NCBI GenBank assembly: GCA_023426545.1
Contig: JAFAAN010000156.1
Location: 21,829-85,828, forward strand
Origin: Pseudomonadota bacterium
GTDB taxonomy: Bacteria > Myxococcota > Myxococcia > Myxococcales > Myxococcaceae
Reading direction: 5' to 3'
DNA: 64,000 nucleotides
The notes below the pieces were generated by a model that saw only the letters and a program-made list of their open reading frames with translations, searched no databases and was not told where the DNA came from. Positions within the stretch are counted from its first letter, which is position 1. Every line of letters begins with the position of its first letter. The position numbers were made by a program, and so were the translations under genes. Below are positions 7,944-15,501 of the stretch, piece after piece.

Positions 7944-9017
7944 ATGACGCGTGTCTCCCTCCGCGCCGTGCTCGTGGGCCTGCTGCTGGGCGCGGGTGTG
8001 GCCTCCGCGCACGACGCCGACATCATCTACGTCGAGGCACATCGCGCCGCGTCGGAGTCACCCGAGGTGCGCGAGGTGATGACGCTGACGCCGCAGACGC
8101 TGGCCCAGCTCCTGTCCCCCGGCGTGGACGCCGAGTCCCTGGGGGCGCGGGAGGCGCTGGCCGGGCGGCTCGGTGCCATCGCCGTGGGTGTGTGGGACGC
8201 GGCGCCGCTCACCGCCGGGGGCCAGCCGTGCGCGCGCACCGCCCACGCCGCGGTGCCGAGGCAGTCCTTCGTGGAGCTGTCCGCCACCTTCTCCTGTCCG
8301 CCGGGGCCGCTGCGCCAGCGCTTCTCCCTCCTGGAGCGGCTGCCGCCCGAGTACCGGGTCATCCTGGGGAGCGTGAGTGAAGGGGAGCTGCCTGGCGCCG
8401 TGTTCGCGGAGGCCGCGCGTGCGGAGGTGGCCGTTCCGGACGCGCGCCAGCGCACGCCGCTGCTCGGCCGCTTCGCCGGTTGGGTGGGGCTGGGCATGCG
8501 CCACATCTTCGAGGGCGTGGACCACCTGGCCTTCCTGCTGGCCGTGCTGCTGGTGGGCGGCGGCTTCAAGCGGGTGCTGCTGCTGGTGACGTCCTTCACG
8601 GTGGCGCACTCGCTGACCCTGGGCGCCGCGGCGCTGGGCTGGGTGGTGCTGGACGCGGGGAGCGCCCGCTGGGTGGAGGCCGCCATCGCCGCCTCCATCA
8701 TCTACGTCGCGGTGGAGAACCTGGTGCGGCGCGAGCACCGGCACCGGGTGCTCGTCACCTTCCTCTTCGGGCTGATCCACGGCTTCGGCTTCGCGGGCGT
8801 GCTGGCCGGCTACGGCCTGGGCGAGTCCGTGGCCACGGCGCTGCTGGGCTTCAACGTCGGCGTGGAGCTGGGCCAGGCGCTGGTGGTGGCGGTGTTGCTG
8901 CCCATCCTCCGCATGGTCCAGCGCCGTCCGGCTTTGCACACGAGGGTCGTGAGGGCACTGTCCATCGGAATCCTCGCGGCTGGTGGGTTCTGGATGTTCG
9001 AACGCGCACTCGGTTGA
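7944..9017 (+). CDS. HupE/UreJ-like membrane protein
   Basis: This is a 357-residue protein. A signal peptide (AVLVGLLLGAGVASA) is followed by a periplasmic domain of ~150 residues and then six or so membrane helices. The membrane part carries the HupE/UreJ signature HIFEGVDHLAFLLAV, then SFTVAHSLTL and FGLIHGFGFAGVL. HupE and UreJ proteins are linked to nickel or cobalt handling for hydrogenase and urease. This longer version with an extra periplasmic domain (the UreJ_2 type) is widespread without those enzymes, and neither is encoded nearby. Metal transport is therefore an inference. It starts 47 bases after the zinc-ribbon gene. Confidence 0.82.
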   Translation: MTRVSLRAVLVGLLLGAGVASAHDADIIYVEAHRAASESPEVREVMTLTPQTLAQLLSPGVDAESLGAREALAGRLGAIAVGVWDAAPLTAGGQPCARTAHAAVPRQSFVELSATFSCPPGPLRQRFSLLERLPPEYRVILGSVSEGELPGAVFAEAARAEVAVPDARQRTPLLGRFAGWVGLGMRHIFEGVDHLAFLLAVLLVGGGFKRVLLLVTSFTVAHSLTLGAAALGWVVLDAGSARWVEAAIAASIIYVAVENLVRREHRHRVLVTFLFGLIHGFGFAGVLAGYGLGESVATALLGFNVGVELGQALVVAVLLPILRMVQRRPALHTRVVRALSIGILAAGGFWMFERALG

Positions 9018-9075
9018 ATCCCACGCGCGGCGTCCCTACGTTGGCGGATTGAAGGTAGGGAACAGGGGGACGTCG

Positions 9076-9549
9076 ATGGGTGCGAGGCATACCCGGCTGG
9101 CCGCGGCGCTGGCTGCCGCGTGGGAGGCGGAGGTCGTCTCCGCCCGGCGGATGACAGCGCTGGCGGAGCGAATCGCGGATGCGAGGGTCCGGGCGCGGCT
9201 GATGGTGCTGGCCGCGTTCTGCCGGGCGCACGCGTCGCGATTGCTCGCACGGCTGGCCGCACTGGGCCGGGGACCCCTCCCGGTTCCACCCGAGGACATC
9301 GAGCTGGACCCGGACACGTTGCTGGAGCTGCGCCGTGAGGGCGCCTTCGCCCGCGCGTCCGCCGCCCGCTACGAGACGACGGCCGAGCTGGCCCGCCAGC
9401 AGGCGGATCTCTCGTCCGCGTGGGTCTGTGAGCTGAACCGGACCGAGGAGCAGGACCGCGCCCGGGAGCTGCTGTCCCTGGCGGAGGGTGCCCTGGGCCC
9501 CGTGGTGCACGGCGACGCGCCGGCCAGCGCCGCCCCCGGCGATTCCTGA
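9076..9549 (+). CDS. Helical, possibly ferritin-like protein
   Basis: This 157-residue protein is predicted by eye to be almost entirely alpha-helical and Ala/Arg/Glu-rich. Four long helices are possible, e.g. AAAWEAEVVSARRMTAL and RVRARLMVLAAFCRAHASR. The pattern recalls a ferritin-like bundle, but no clear ExxH metal motif is present. The ATG at 9076 follows an AGGGGG ribosome site. Family and function are not recognised. Confidence 0.6.
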   Translation: MGARHTRLAAALAAAWEAEVVSARRMTALAERIADARVRARLMVLAAFCRAHASRLLARLAALGRGPLPVPPEDIELDPDTLLELRREGAFARASAARYETTAELARQQADLSSAWVCELNRTEEQDRARELLSLAEGALGPVVHGDAPASAAPGDS

Positions 9550-9614
9550 GCAATGGCCCGGGTGGCTCGCTCAGCCGGTGACAGTGCTGGCATATTGAGC
9601 GTAGAAATCCGGTC

Positions 9615-10385
9615 ATGGCGAAGGAGAGCTACAACGACCTCATCTTTCAGCTGGGCGACCTGGCCCGGGATCGTCTCCCCGGCAAGCCCAACTGCCCCCG
9701 TTCCATGGACCGCGTGTACCGCGCCGAAGACGCAGTGGTGGCGCGTCGAGACGAATTGGCGGCGCTCGAACAGGAGATGAACGACGAGGATGCGGCGTAT
9801 TCGGACTTTCTCGCCGAGCAGGAGGAAGCGCGGGCCCAGCAGGCGGTCATCGTCAAGAAGTGGAAGAAGGCGGTGGACGCCATCGACGGCAAGGTGAAGG
9901 AGCTGCGCAAGACGCTCGCGTCCCGCAAGGCGGACCTCCGCTACGCCGAGGATGGCCTGGGCAAGCTGGAGCAGAAGATCAACGACATGGAGCTGACGGG
10001 GGAGTCTCCCGCCAAGCTGGAGCTGGCCCGCACCAACCTGAAGAAGAACCGGCTCCAGCAGATGCGGCTCGGCCGTGAGCTGGAGGACCTGGAGGACCGC
10101 CTGGCCACCGCGCTCACCCCGGAGCCCGGTCAGCCCGGCGCGGCGGGCATCCTGGCGCACAAGCGCATGCTGGAGATGGAGGACGAGGCCGAGGAGCGCA
10201 AGCTCGACCACGAGCAGCGCATGGTGGACCTCGACCAGGCGATCGCCGCGAAGGAGGAGCAGGTGAGGGCCGCGGAGGATTATCTGGATCAAGCACTGTT
10301 CCTCCTCGGCGAAGACGTGTATGCACAGCGCATCAACGACGCGCAGCTCGCACCGTTCTACCCCCGGTTGGATCGCGCGCGGTGA
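9615..10385 (+). CDS. Coiled-coil protein of unknown function
   Basis: This 256-residue, highly charged protein has long heptad-like stretches. They run from about residue 45 to 150 (e.g. KELRKTLASRKADLRYAEDG) and from 180 to 225. There is no signal peptide, membrane helix or catalytic motif. The fold resembles the coiled-coil stalk of structural or chromosome-associated proteins, but there is no ATPase head. It begins 65 bases after the helical protein gene and precedes rplC with about 145 bases between them. Its role is unknown. Confidence 0.7.
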   Translation: MAKESYNDLIFQLGDLARDRLPGKPNCPRSMDRVYRAEDAVVARRDELAALEQEMNDEDAAYSDFLAEQEEARAQQAVIVKKWKKAVDAIDGKVKELRKTLASRKADLRYAEDGLGKLEQKINDMELTGESPAKLELARTNLKKNRLQQMRLGRELEDLEDRLATALTPEPGQPGAAGILAHKRMLEMEDEAEERKLDHEQRMVDLDQAIAAKEEQVRAAEDYLDQALFLLGEDVYAQRINDAQLAPFYPRLDRAR

Positions 10386-10406
10386 GAGGGCTTCCGCCCG
10401 TAGTGC

Positions 10407-10434
10407 TTGACGGCGAGGTCCTGTCTGCTACATT
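10407..10434 (+). promoter_or_regulatory. Sigma-70 promoter of rplC
   Basis: TTGACG (10407-10412) and TACATT (10429-10434) are separated by 16 bases, a good match to the housekeeping consensus. The leader to the GTG at 10531 would be about 90 bases. It includes an AT-rich stretch and a small GC palindrome at 10506-10517, long enough for leader control. Confidence 0.6.
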
Positions 10435-10530
10435 GCGCCGCTTCCTGGCGACCGCGGGGACGCGTGCAGTCCAGGTCATTGAACTTATTGGGTTTTTCCG
10501 CGCCACCAGCGCGCTGGCAGTGAGGACGAC

Positions 10531-11205
10531 GTGAAGGGTCTGATTGGTAAGAAGATCGGCATGACCCAGGTGTTCAGCGACGAGGGCAACCTCGTCCCGG
10601 TCACGGTGATCGACGTGGGCACGTGCCAGGTCGTTGGCAAGCGCACCCCGGAAAAGGACAAGTACTCCGCGGTGACCCTGGGCTTCGGCGAGATCCGCGA
10701 GAAGCTGCTCAACCAGCCCGAGCGGGGTTTCTTCAAGAAGGCCAACGCGCCTTACCGCCGTCACCTGAAGGAGTTCCGCGTCACGGTGGAGGAGGCTGCC
10801 TCCTTCAACGTGGGCGACGCCGTCAAGGCGGACATGTTCAGCAAGGGCGAGCTGGTGGACGTCACGGGCATCACCAAGGGCCGTGGCTTCTCCGGCGTCA
10901 TGCGCCGCTGGAACTTCAAGGGCTCGCAGACCAAGACGCACGGTACGCACGAGTACCAGCGTCACCCGGGCGCCATCGGTCAGCGCAAGACGCCGGGCCG
11001 CGTGTTCCCGCGGAAGAAGATGCCCGGCCACTACGGCGTGGAGCAGGTCACCACCCAGAACCTGACCGTCGTGGACGTGGATGTGGAGAAGGGCCTGGTG
11101 CTCGTGAAGGGCGCCGTCGCCGGCCACAATGATGGCGTCGTCTACATCCGCCCCAGCATCAAGGCGGCCATGCGCGCGCAGCACAAGGCCGCGCGCGGCG
11201 CGTAG
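10531..11205 (+). CDS. rplC: 50S ribosomal protein L3
   Basis: This is a 224-residue L3, which binds 23S rRNA near the peptidyl-transferase centre and helps start 50S assembly. It opens with KGLIGKKIGMTQVF. The conserved central loop is present as GAIGQRKTPGRVF, then RKKMPGHYG, followed by LVLVKGAVAGHNDG. The start is GTG at 10531. Length and all family blocks look normal. L3 usually follows rpsJ and precedes rplD in the S10 operon. Here it is alone, with its own promoter, a ~90-base leader and a terminator, so it is either a relocated single copy or a second copy. Confidence 0.95.
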   Translation: MKGLIGKKIGMTQVFSDEGNLVPVTVIDVGTCQVVGKRTPEKDKYSAVTLGFGEIREKLLNQPERGFFKKANAPYRRHLKEFRVTVEEAASFNVGDAVKADMFSKGELVDVTGITKGRGFSGVMRRWNFKGSQTKTHGTHEYQRHPGAIGQRKTPGRVFPRKKMPGHYGVEQVTTQNLTVVDVDVEKGLVLVKGAVAGHNDGVVYIRPSIKAAMRAQHKAARGA

Positions 11206-11230
11206 TCTGCTTCTGAGCGTCTGACGCTCG

Positions 11231-11285
11231 AAACGCCCCGCTTCCGGGCCCGGTCTTCCGGGTATCGGGCGGGGCGTTTGCTTTT
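11231..11285 (+). terminator. Intrinsic terminator of rplC
   Basis: Eleven-base perfect arms (11231-11241 and 11269-11279, AAACGCCCCGC and its complement) are followed by GCTTTTG. Confidence 0.85.
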
Positions 11286-11490
11286 GTGGGGCAGGGCGCG
11301 CGTGGTTTCCGCGGGTGGGCAGGTGCTTGCCCCGCGTGACGACCCGGCTGCCTGCTTCACCACGTCCCGTGCCTCGGCATGCCCCGGAAGCGTTGACCGG
11401 TGGGCGTCCGGTGGGGACGACCGTGAAAAGAATTCCGACTCCAGGCCACCTCGGCTTGTCGGTCGTGGAAGGCGTGCGCACATCCAGGCC

Positions 11491-11531
11491 CCACGGAGGA
11501 GCCTGAGCGTCGGGTGACGCGGGCTCCGTGG
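11491..11531. promoter_or_regulatory. Two-tier inverted repeat upstream of nfsA
   Basis: The outer arms are CCACGGAG (11491-11498) and CTCCGTGG (11524-11531). The inner arms are GCGTC (11507-11511) and GACGC (11516-11520) around a 4-base loop. It lies 13 bases before the sigma-54-like element and could be a regulator site or an RNA structure. Confidence 0.4.
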
Positions 11532-11543
11532 CTCGGGGAGGCC

Positions 11544-11559
11544 TGGCACTCCCGTTCAC
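11544..11559 (+). promoter_or_regulatory. Weak sigma-54-like element before nfsA
   Basis: TGGCAC-N5-TTCAC has a perfect -24 box, but the -12 GC is replaced by CA. A start near 11569 would give a ~20-base leader to nfsA. It is tentative. Confidence 0.25.
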
Positions 11560-11589
11560 GGCGGCCCACCCCATGGGCCGGGCAGGATT

Positions 11590-12411
11590 ATGAACGCTCG
11601 CACGCTCTGCGTCTTTGCTTCATTGGCAGTGTCGCTGGCGGCGCCCGTCTCCGCGGCGCAGGCCGACGAGAACGTCCTCGACCACGTCGTGGTCCGCAAC
11701 CGGCTGTACGAGCCGGGCGGGAAGCTGGAGCTGTCCATTGGCGCGGGGCTGCCGCTGCAGTCCCGCCTGACGGCGCACTACATCTTCAACGCCGGCGTGG
11801 CCTACAACCTCTTCGACACCTTCGCGGTGGAGGCGCGCGCCGGCTACGCGGCCAGCCGCCACACGGGCCTCGCGCGCTCCATCTCCGAGAGCTTCCTCGG
11901 CCGCGAGGACAAGCGCGTCACCGATGAGCTGCAAGACCTCTGGCAGATGAACCTCCACGGCGTGGCTGGCGTCCGCTGGGCCCCCATCTACGGCAAGCTC
12001 AGCCTGCTGTCGGACCTGCCGGCCCACTTCCAAGCCTACGCCTGGGCGGGTGGGGGCCTGGGCTCGTTCCAGCGCAGCTCCGTCATCCAGTGCACGCAAG
12101 TGGTGAACCGCGAGCTGGGCATCTGTGACAACCGCACGTCGGTGGATGACCGCGGCTCGGCCACCCAGGACTACTGGGCGAAGGAGTCGCGCGTGGCGCC
12201 CGTCGTCTCCGCGGCGGTGGGCTTCCGCTTCTTCATCCTGGACAGTCACGGCGTGCGGCTGGAACTGCGCGACTGGATCTTCCGCGACGCGTACCGCGTC
12301 AACCTGGTGCGGGACGCGTGGGAGTCGGGACAGACGACGGGGGAGCCCGCTCGCAGTCCCGGCCTCACGCACCTGGTGCAGTTCGACCTTGGCTACACCT
12401 TCTCCTTCTAG
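11590..12411 (+). CDS. nfsA: NfsA outer-membrane beta-barrel protein
   Basis: This 273-residue protein has a signal peptide (CVFASLAVSLAAPVSA) and alternating amphipathic strands ending in an aromatic residue (DLGYTFSF). That is typical of myxobacterial outer-membrane barrels of the NfsA/GltA type. It opens an eight-gene group whose order (barrel, barrel, TPR, giant TPR, lipoprotein, small exported protein, FHA/TonB-like, barrel) equals nfsA-H of Myxococcus xanthus. That locus is needed to build the spore coat and is paralogous to the gliding-motility glt genes. The gene starts 384 bases after rplC and is 12 bases from nfsB. A glt-type identity is less likely because gltI and gltJ relatives are absent. 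Confidence 0.8.
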   Translation: MNARTLCVFASLAVSLAAPVSAAQADENVLDHVVVRNRLYEPGGKLELSIGAGLPLQSRLTAHYIFNAGVAYNLFDTFAVEARAGYAASRHTGLARSISESFLGREDKRVTDELQDLWQMNLHGVAGVRWAPIYGKLSLLSDLPAHFQAYAWAGGGLGSFQRSSVIQCTQVVNRELGICDNRTSVDDRGSATQDYWAKESRVAPVVSAAVGFRFFILDSHGVRLELRDWIFRDAYRVNLVRDAWESGQTTGEPARSPGLTHLVQFDLGYTFSF

Positions 12412-12423
12412 GTCCACCTGACT

Positions 12424-13746
12424 ATGCGACCGATCCTGTCCCTCGCGCTCCTTGTCGCCACGGCCCCGCAGGCCGCGCCGCGCGTGCCGGCGCCGGCCTT
12501 CGCGCTGGCGCAGGTGCAGCAAGTGCCCGCGCCCGGCGCGGAGACGTCCCTGCCGCCGCCTCCCCCCCAGCCCTCGCCCCGGCCCGAGCCCATGGTGCCC
12601 GAGACGGCGGATGAGGCTGTCTCGCCGGGCGCCAATGCCCGCTCGGGCTCCGTGCCCGCGCGGCGCGCGCCGCCGGACGCGTCGGTCTCGCAGGAAGAGG
12701 CCGCCGTCGAGTCCGAGCCCGAGTCCGACGCCGCTGATCCCGAGGCCGGCGCCGAGCCCGCGCCCACCGTGGAGGCGGAGCCGGCGCCCCCGCCGCCGGG
12801 GCGGGACGGGCAGGAGGCACCGCCCCGGCCGGATGATGCGCCGGAGCTCGCGGCGGACCTGGGGTCGGACGCGCCTCGCACCACGGACGCGCGGCAGCAG
12901 CGGCTGGTGAATGGCGCGCCGCTCTACAACCCCAACGTGTCGGTGCACATCGTCCAGAAGAAGCGCTTCGCGGACGAGGGCCGGCACGAGCTGACGCTGT
13001 ATCCGGCCGCGGTGCAGGTGAACGGGAAGTACACCAACCACGTGGGCACGGCGGCGCACTACACCTACCACCTGCAGGAGAACTTCGCGCTCCAGGTGAT
13101 GGGCCAGTACAACTGGCACTCGAACGAGAGCGCCTTCAACCTGGAGCTCATCGACAAGGTCCGCGAGCAGGCGCAGGCGGCCTCGTCGCTGCTGCTCGTC
13201 TGGGGCGCGCACGCGGGCGTGGAGGTCACGCCGCTCTACGGCAAGTTCGCCTTCCTCAACAACTCGCTCGCGCAGTTCAGCGTGGTGCTCAGCGGCGGCG
13301 CGGGCATCGGCTCCACGCGACACCTCATCCGCCCGGCCGTGACGAACGACGTGGACGGCGAGAGCTTCAAGGTGCCCGCGCGCTTCGGCGACACCGGCAC
13401 CAAGTTCCTCGGCTCGGTGGGCGGTGGCTTCCGCCTCCAGTTCGGTGAGTCGTACGCGCTGCGCGTGGAGGTCCGAGACCTCATCTACACCGCGCGCGTG
13501 GACAAGGTGGATGGCTGCAACCTGGCGGACTTCGAAGCGTTGGAGATGGCCCGCTCCACCAACCAGGAGTTCTCCACCCTGAATCTGAGCGGGAGCTGCC
13601 GCTACGAGCGGTTCGACGGCGTGGACCCCAAGACGAAGAAGAACTACCGCGAGGACATCATCCTGGGCCGCGACCTGGTGTCCGAGCCGTCTTCCGACGT
13701 CCTCAACAACATCAGCTTCTACGCCGGCTTCTCTGTCCTCTTCTGA
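12424..13746 (+). CDS. nfsB: NfsB outer-membrane beta-barrel protein with Pro-rich N-terminus
   Basis: This 440-residue protein has three parts. The first is a signal peptide (~1-25). The second is a long disordered stretch (~30-150) very rich in Pro, Ala and Glu. The third is a barrel domain resembling NfsA (e.g. VGTAAHYTYHLQENFALQV and VGGGFRLQFGESYALRVEV). It ends in an aromatic residue (SFYAGFSVLF). In M. xanthus, NfsA and NfsB are the paired porin-like proteins of the spore-coat machinery. The disordered segment could cross the periplasm or bind peptidoglycan or TPR partners, which is an inference. It is 12 bases after nfsA and 29 before nfsC. Confidence 0.8.
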   Translation: MRPILSLALLVATAPQAAPRVPAPAFALAQVQQVPAPGAETSLPPPPPQPSPRPEPMVPETADEAVSPGANARSGSVPARRAPPDASVSQEEAAVESEPESDAADPEAGAEPAPTVEAEPAPPPPGRDGQEAPPRPDDAPELAADLGSDAPRTTDARQQRLVNGAPLYNPNVSVHIVQKKRFADEGRHELTLYPAAVQVNGKYTNHVGTAAHYTYHLQENFALQVMGQYNWHSNESAFNLELIDKVREQAQAASSLLLVWGAHAGVEVTPLYGKFAFLNNSLAQFSVVLSGGAGIGSTRHLIRPAVTNDVDGESFKVPARFGDTGTKFLGSVGGGFRLQFGESYALRVEVRDLIYTARVDKVDGCNLADFEALEMARSTNQEFSTLNLSGSCRYERFDGVDPKTKKNYREDIILGRDLVSEPSSDVLNNISFYAGFSVLF

Positions 13747-13775
13747 TTCTGACGCGCAGGAGAACCCGAACCGCC

Positions 13776-15314
13776 ATGAACCGACTGCTCAGCCTCTTCG
13801 TCGCCCTGGCGCCGCTCGCGGTGTTCGCCCAGCCCGACACGGGGGGCTACAACCGCGCGCTGGCCGCCTTCAACGCGGGCGACCTGGACACCGCCGCGCC
13901 GCTCTTCTTCGAGCTCTCCGAGCGCGCCTCCGCTCCCGAGGTGAAGGGCAAGGCGGAGTACTTCCTGGGACAGACCTTGGCCAGGAAGGGACTGCCCGTC
14001 TCCGCCTTCATCGCCTACGCGGCCATCGTCAATGCAGGTCCATCGCACCCCGCGTACCTGAAGGCGGTGGAGGGGCTGGTGGACATGCAGCAGCAGCTCG
14101 ACGAGCACAACCTCATCCCCAGCATCCTCAACCAGGCCTACACCAACGAGGTCCGCGACCAGTGGGTGACGCTGCCCAAGGAGGTGCTCGCGCGCATCAA
14201 CTACCTGGTGGGCACGGTGAGCCAGCGCAAGAGCCGCTTCGAGGAGGCGCGCTCGTTGCTGGAGGCCGTGCCGCGGGACAGCCGCGTGTACGCGAAGGCA
14301 CGCTACCTGCTCGGCGTCGTGTTGTCGGACCCGCGCTTCCCCGGGCGGCCGGGGGAGTCGGACGTGCTGGACAGGGATGCCCTGGCCGCCTTCAACGCGG
14401 TGCTGGCCGCGAAGGATGAGCAGCTCGACCTGCGGGCCACGCAGCACCTGGCGTTACTGGCCCTGGGGCGCGTGCACTACCGGCGCGGCGAGTATGCCGA
14501 CGCCAGCGCGGCGTACGAGCGGGTGCCGCGCTACTCGCGCTACTGGGACCAGGCCCTCTTCGAGAACGGCTTCGCGCGCTTCCAGAACGAGGACTTCGGC
14601 GGTGCGCTCGGCAGCCTCCAGGCGCTGCACGCGCCGCAGTTCGCTGGCGCCTTCCAGCCCGAGTCGTGGATTCTCAAGGCCACCGTCTATTACTACTCGT
14701 GCCTCTACGACGAGGTGAAGACGACGCTGGCGGCGTTCGACGAGCTGTATGGCCCCATGGAGGCGCAGCTCGAGCCCTTCACCGGCGAGGACGTGCCGCT
14801 GGTGCAGGCCTTCAACCTGGTGGCGGCGGAGAACCGCCGGCTGCCGCGCCCCGTCTACCTGTGGCTGCGCAACAACGAGCGCATCCGCGAGGTGATGCGG
14901 ATGCTGGAGCGCGTCGACGTGGAGAAGCGGACGCTGGCTGGTGGCCCCTGGCGCGGCACGCCGCTGACCGCGCAGACCACGGCGTCGCTGGAGGACGTCC
15001 GCGGCACCTTGTTGCAGGTGGGGGGCACGCTGGCGCAGAGCCGCATCCGTGAGGCAGCCGACAACCTGCGAACCTTCTCCGACCAGGCGGAGATCATCCG
15101 CGTACAGACGGCGCTGGATGAGAAGGATTTGCTACAGGCGGGGGTGGACCAGAAGGCATTGCTCACGCGTCAGTCGTTGTATCGGCCGAAGATGCCGGGC
15201 GCGGCCTGGAACTACTGGAAGTTCCAGGGGGAGTTCTGGATCGATGAGATTGGTTATTACCAATACACGCTGAAGCGTGGCTGTCCGGCGAAGACGGCGG
15301 AACAACAGCCGTGA
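13776..15314 (+). CDS. nfsC: NfsC exported TPR-like protein
   Basis: This 512-residue protein has a signal peptide (LLSLFVALAPLAVFA) and helical repeats of TPR type in its first ~330 residues (e.g. YNRALAAFNAGDLDTAAPLF, and the YRRGEYADASAAYERVP unit). The last ~150 residues are helical and charged. The size and place match NfsC, a periplasmic TPR protein paralogous to GltC. It probably links the outer-membrane barrels to the periplasmic parts. It is followed by a 187-base gap containing a hairpin. Confidence 0.8.
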   Translation: MNRLLSLFVALAPLAVFAQPDTGGYNRALAAFNAGDLDTAAPLFFELSERASAPEVKGKAEYFLGQTLARKGLPVSAFIAYAAIVNAGPSHPAYLKAVEGLVDMQQQLDEHNLIPSILNQAYTNEVRDQWVTLPKEVLARINYLVGTVSQRKSRFEEARSLLEAVPRDSRVYAKARYLLGVVLSDPRFPGRPGESDVLDRDALAAFNAVLAAKDEQLDLRATQHLALLALGRVHYRRGEYADASAAYERVPRYSRYWDQALFENGFARFQNEDFGGALGSLQALHAPQFAGAFQPESWILKATVYYYSCLYDEVKTTLAAFDELYGPMEAQLEPFTGEDVPLVQAFNLVAAENRRLPRPVYLWLRNNERIREVMRMLERVDVEKRTLAGGPWRGTPLTAQTTASLEDVRGTLLQVGGTLAQSRIREAADNLRTFSDQAEIIRVQTALDEKDLLQAGVDQKALLTRQSLYRPKMPGAAWNYWKFQGEFWIDEIGYYQYTLKRGCPAKTAEQQP

Positions 15315-15353
15315 GCAGGTGGGCGGCACTGTCGCCCGGGGCCGTACCTTCGA

Positions 15354-15391
15354 GGGGCCGCTTCCGCGCGATGTATTGCGGACGCGGCCCC
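15354..15391. promoter_or_regulatory. Hairpin between nfsC and nfsD
   Basis: GGGGCCGC (15354-15361) and GCGGCCCC (15384-15391) are perfect arms around a 22-base loop. There is no U-tract. It may stabilise the nfsABC mRNA or attenuate transcription. The rest of the 187-base gap has no clear promoter. Confidence 0.4.
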
Positions 15392-15501
15392 TTCGTCTTG
15401 GCCACTTCTCAATCCAGAAGTGCGCATCTACTTTTCTTCGTCCCTCGTCAGTGGGTGCTGGATTGCCCGCATGCCGGGTCGGCTTCACGGCAGGAGCTCG
15501 C

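Larger units (their letters stand above)
11286..11589. other. Upstream region of the nfs operon
   Basis: About 300 bases without a gene. They hold the large hairpin at 11491-11531 and a sigma-54-like element at 11544-11559, both described separately. The remainder shows no recognisable signal. Confidence 0.45.
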
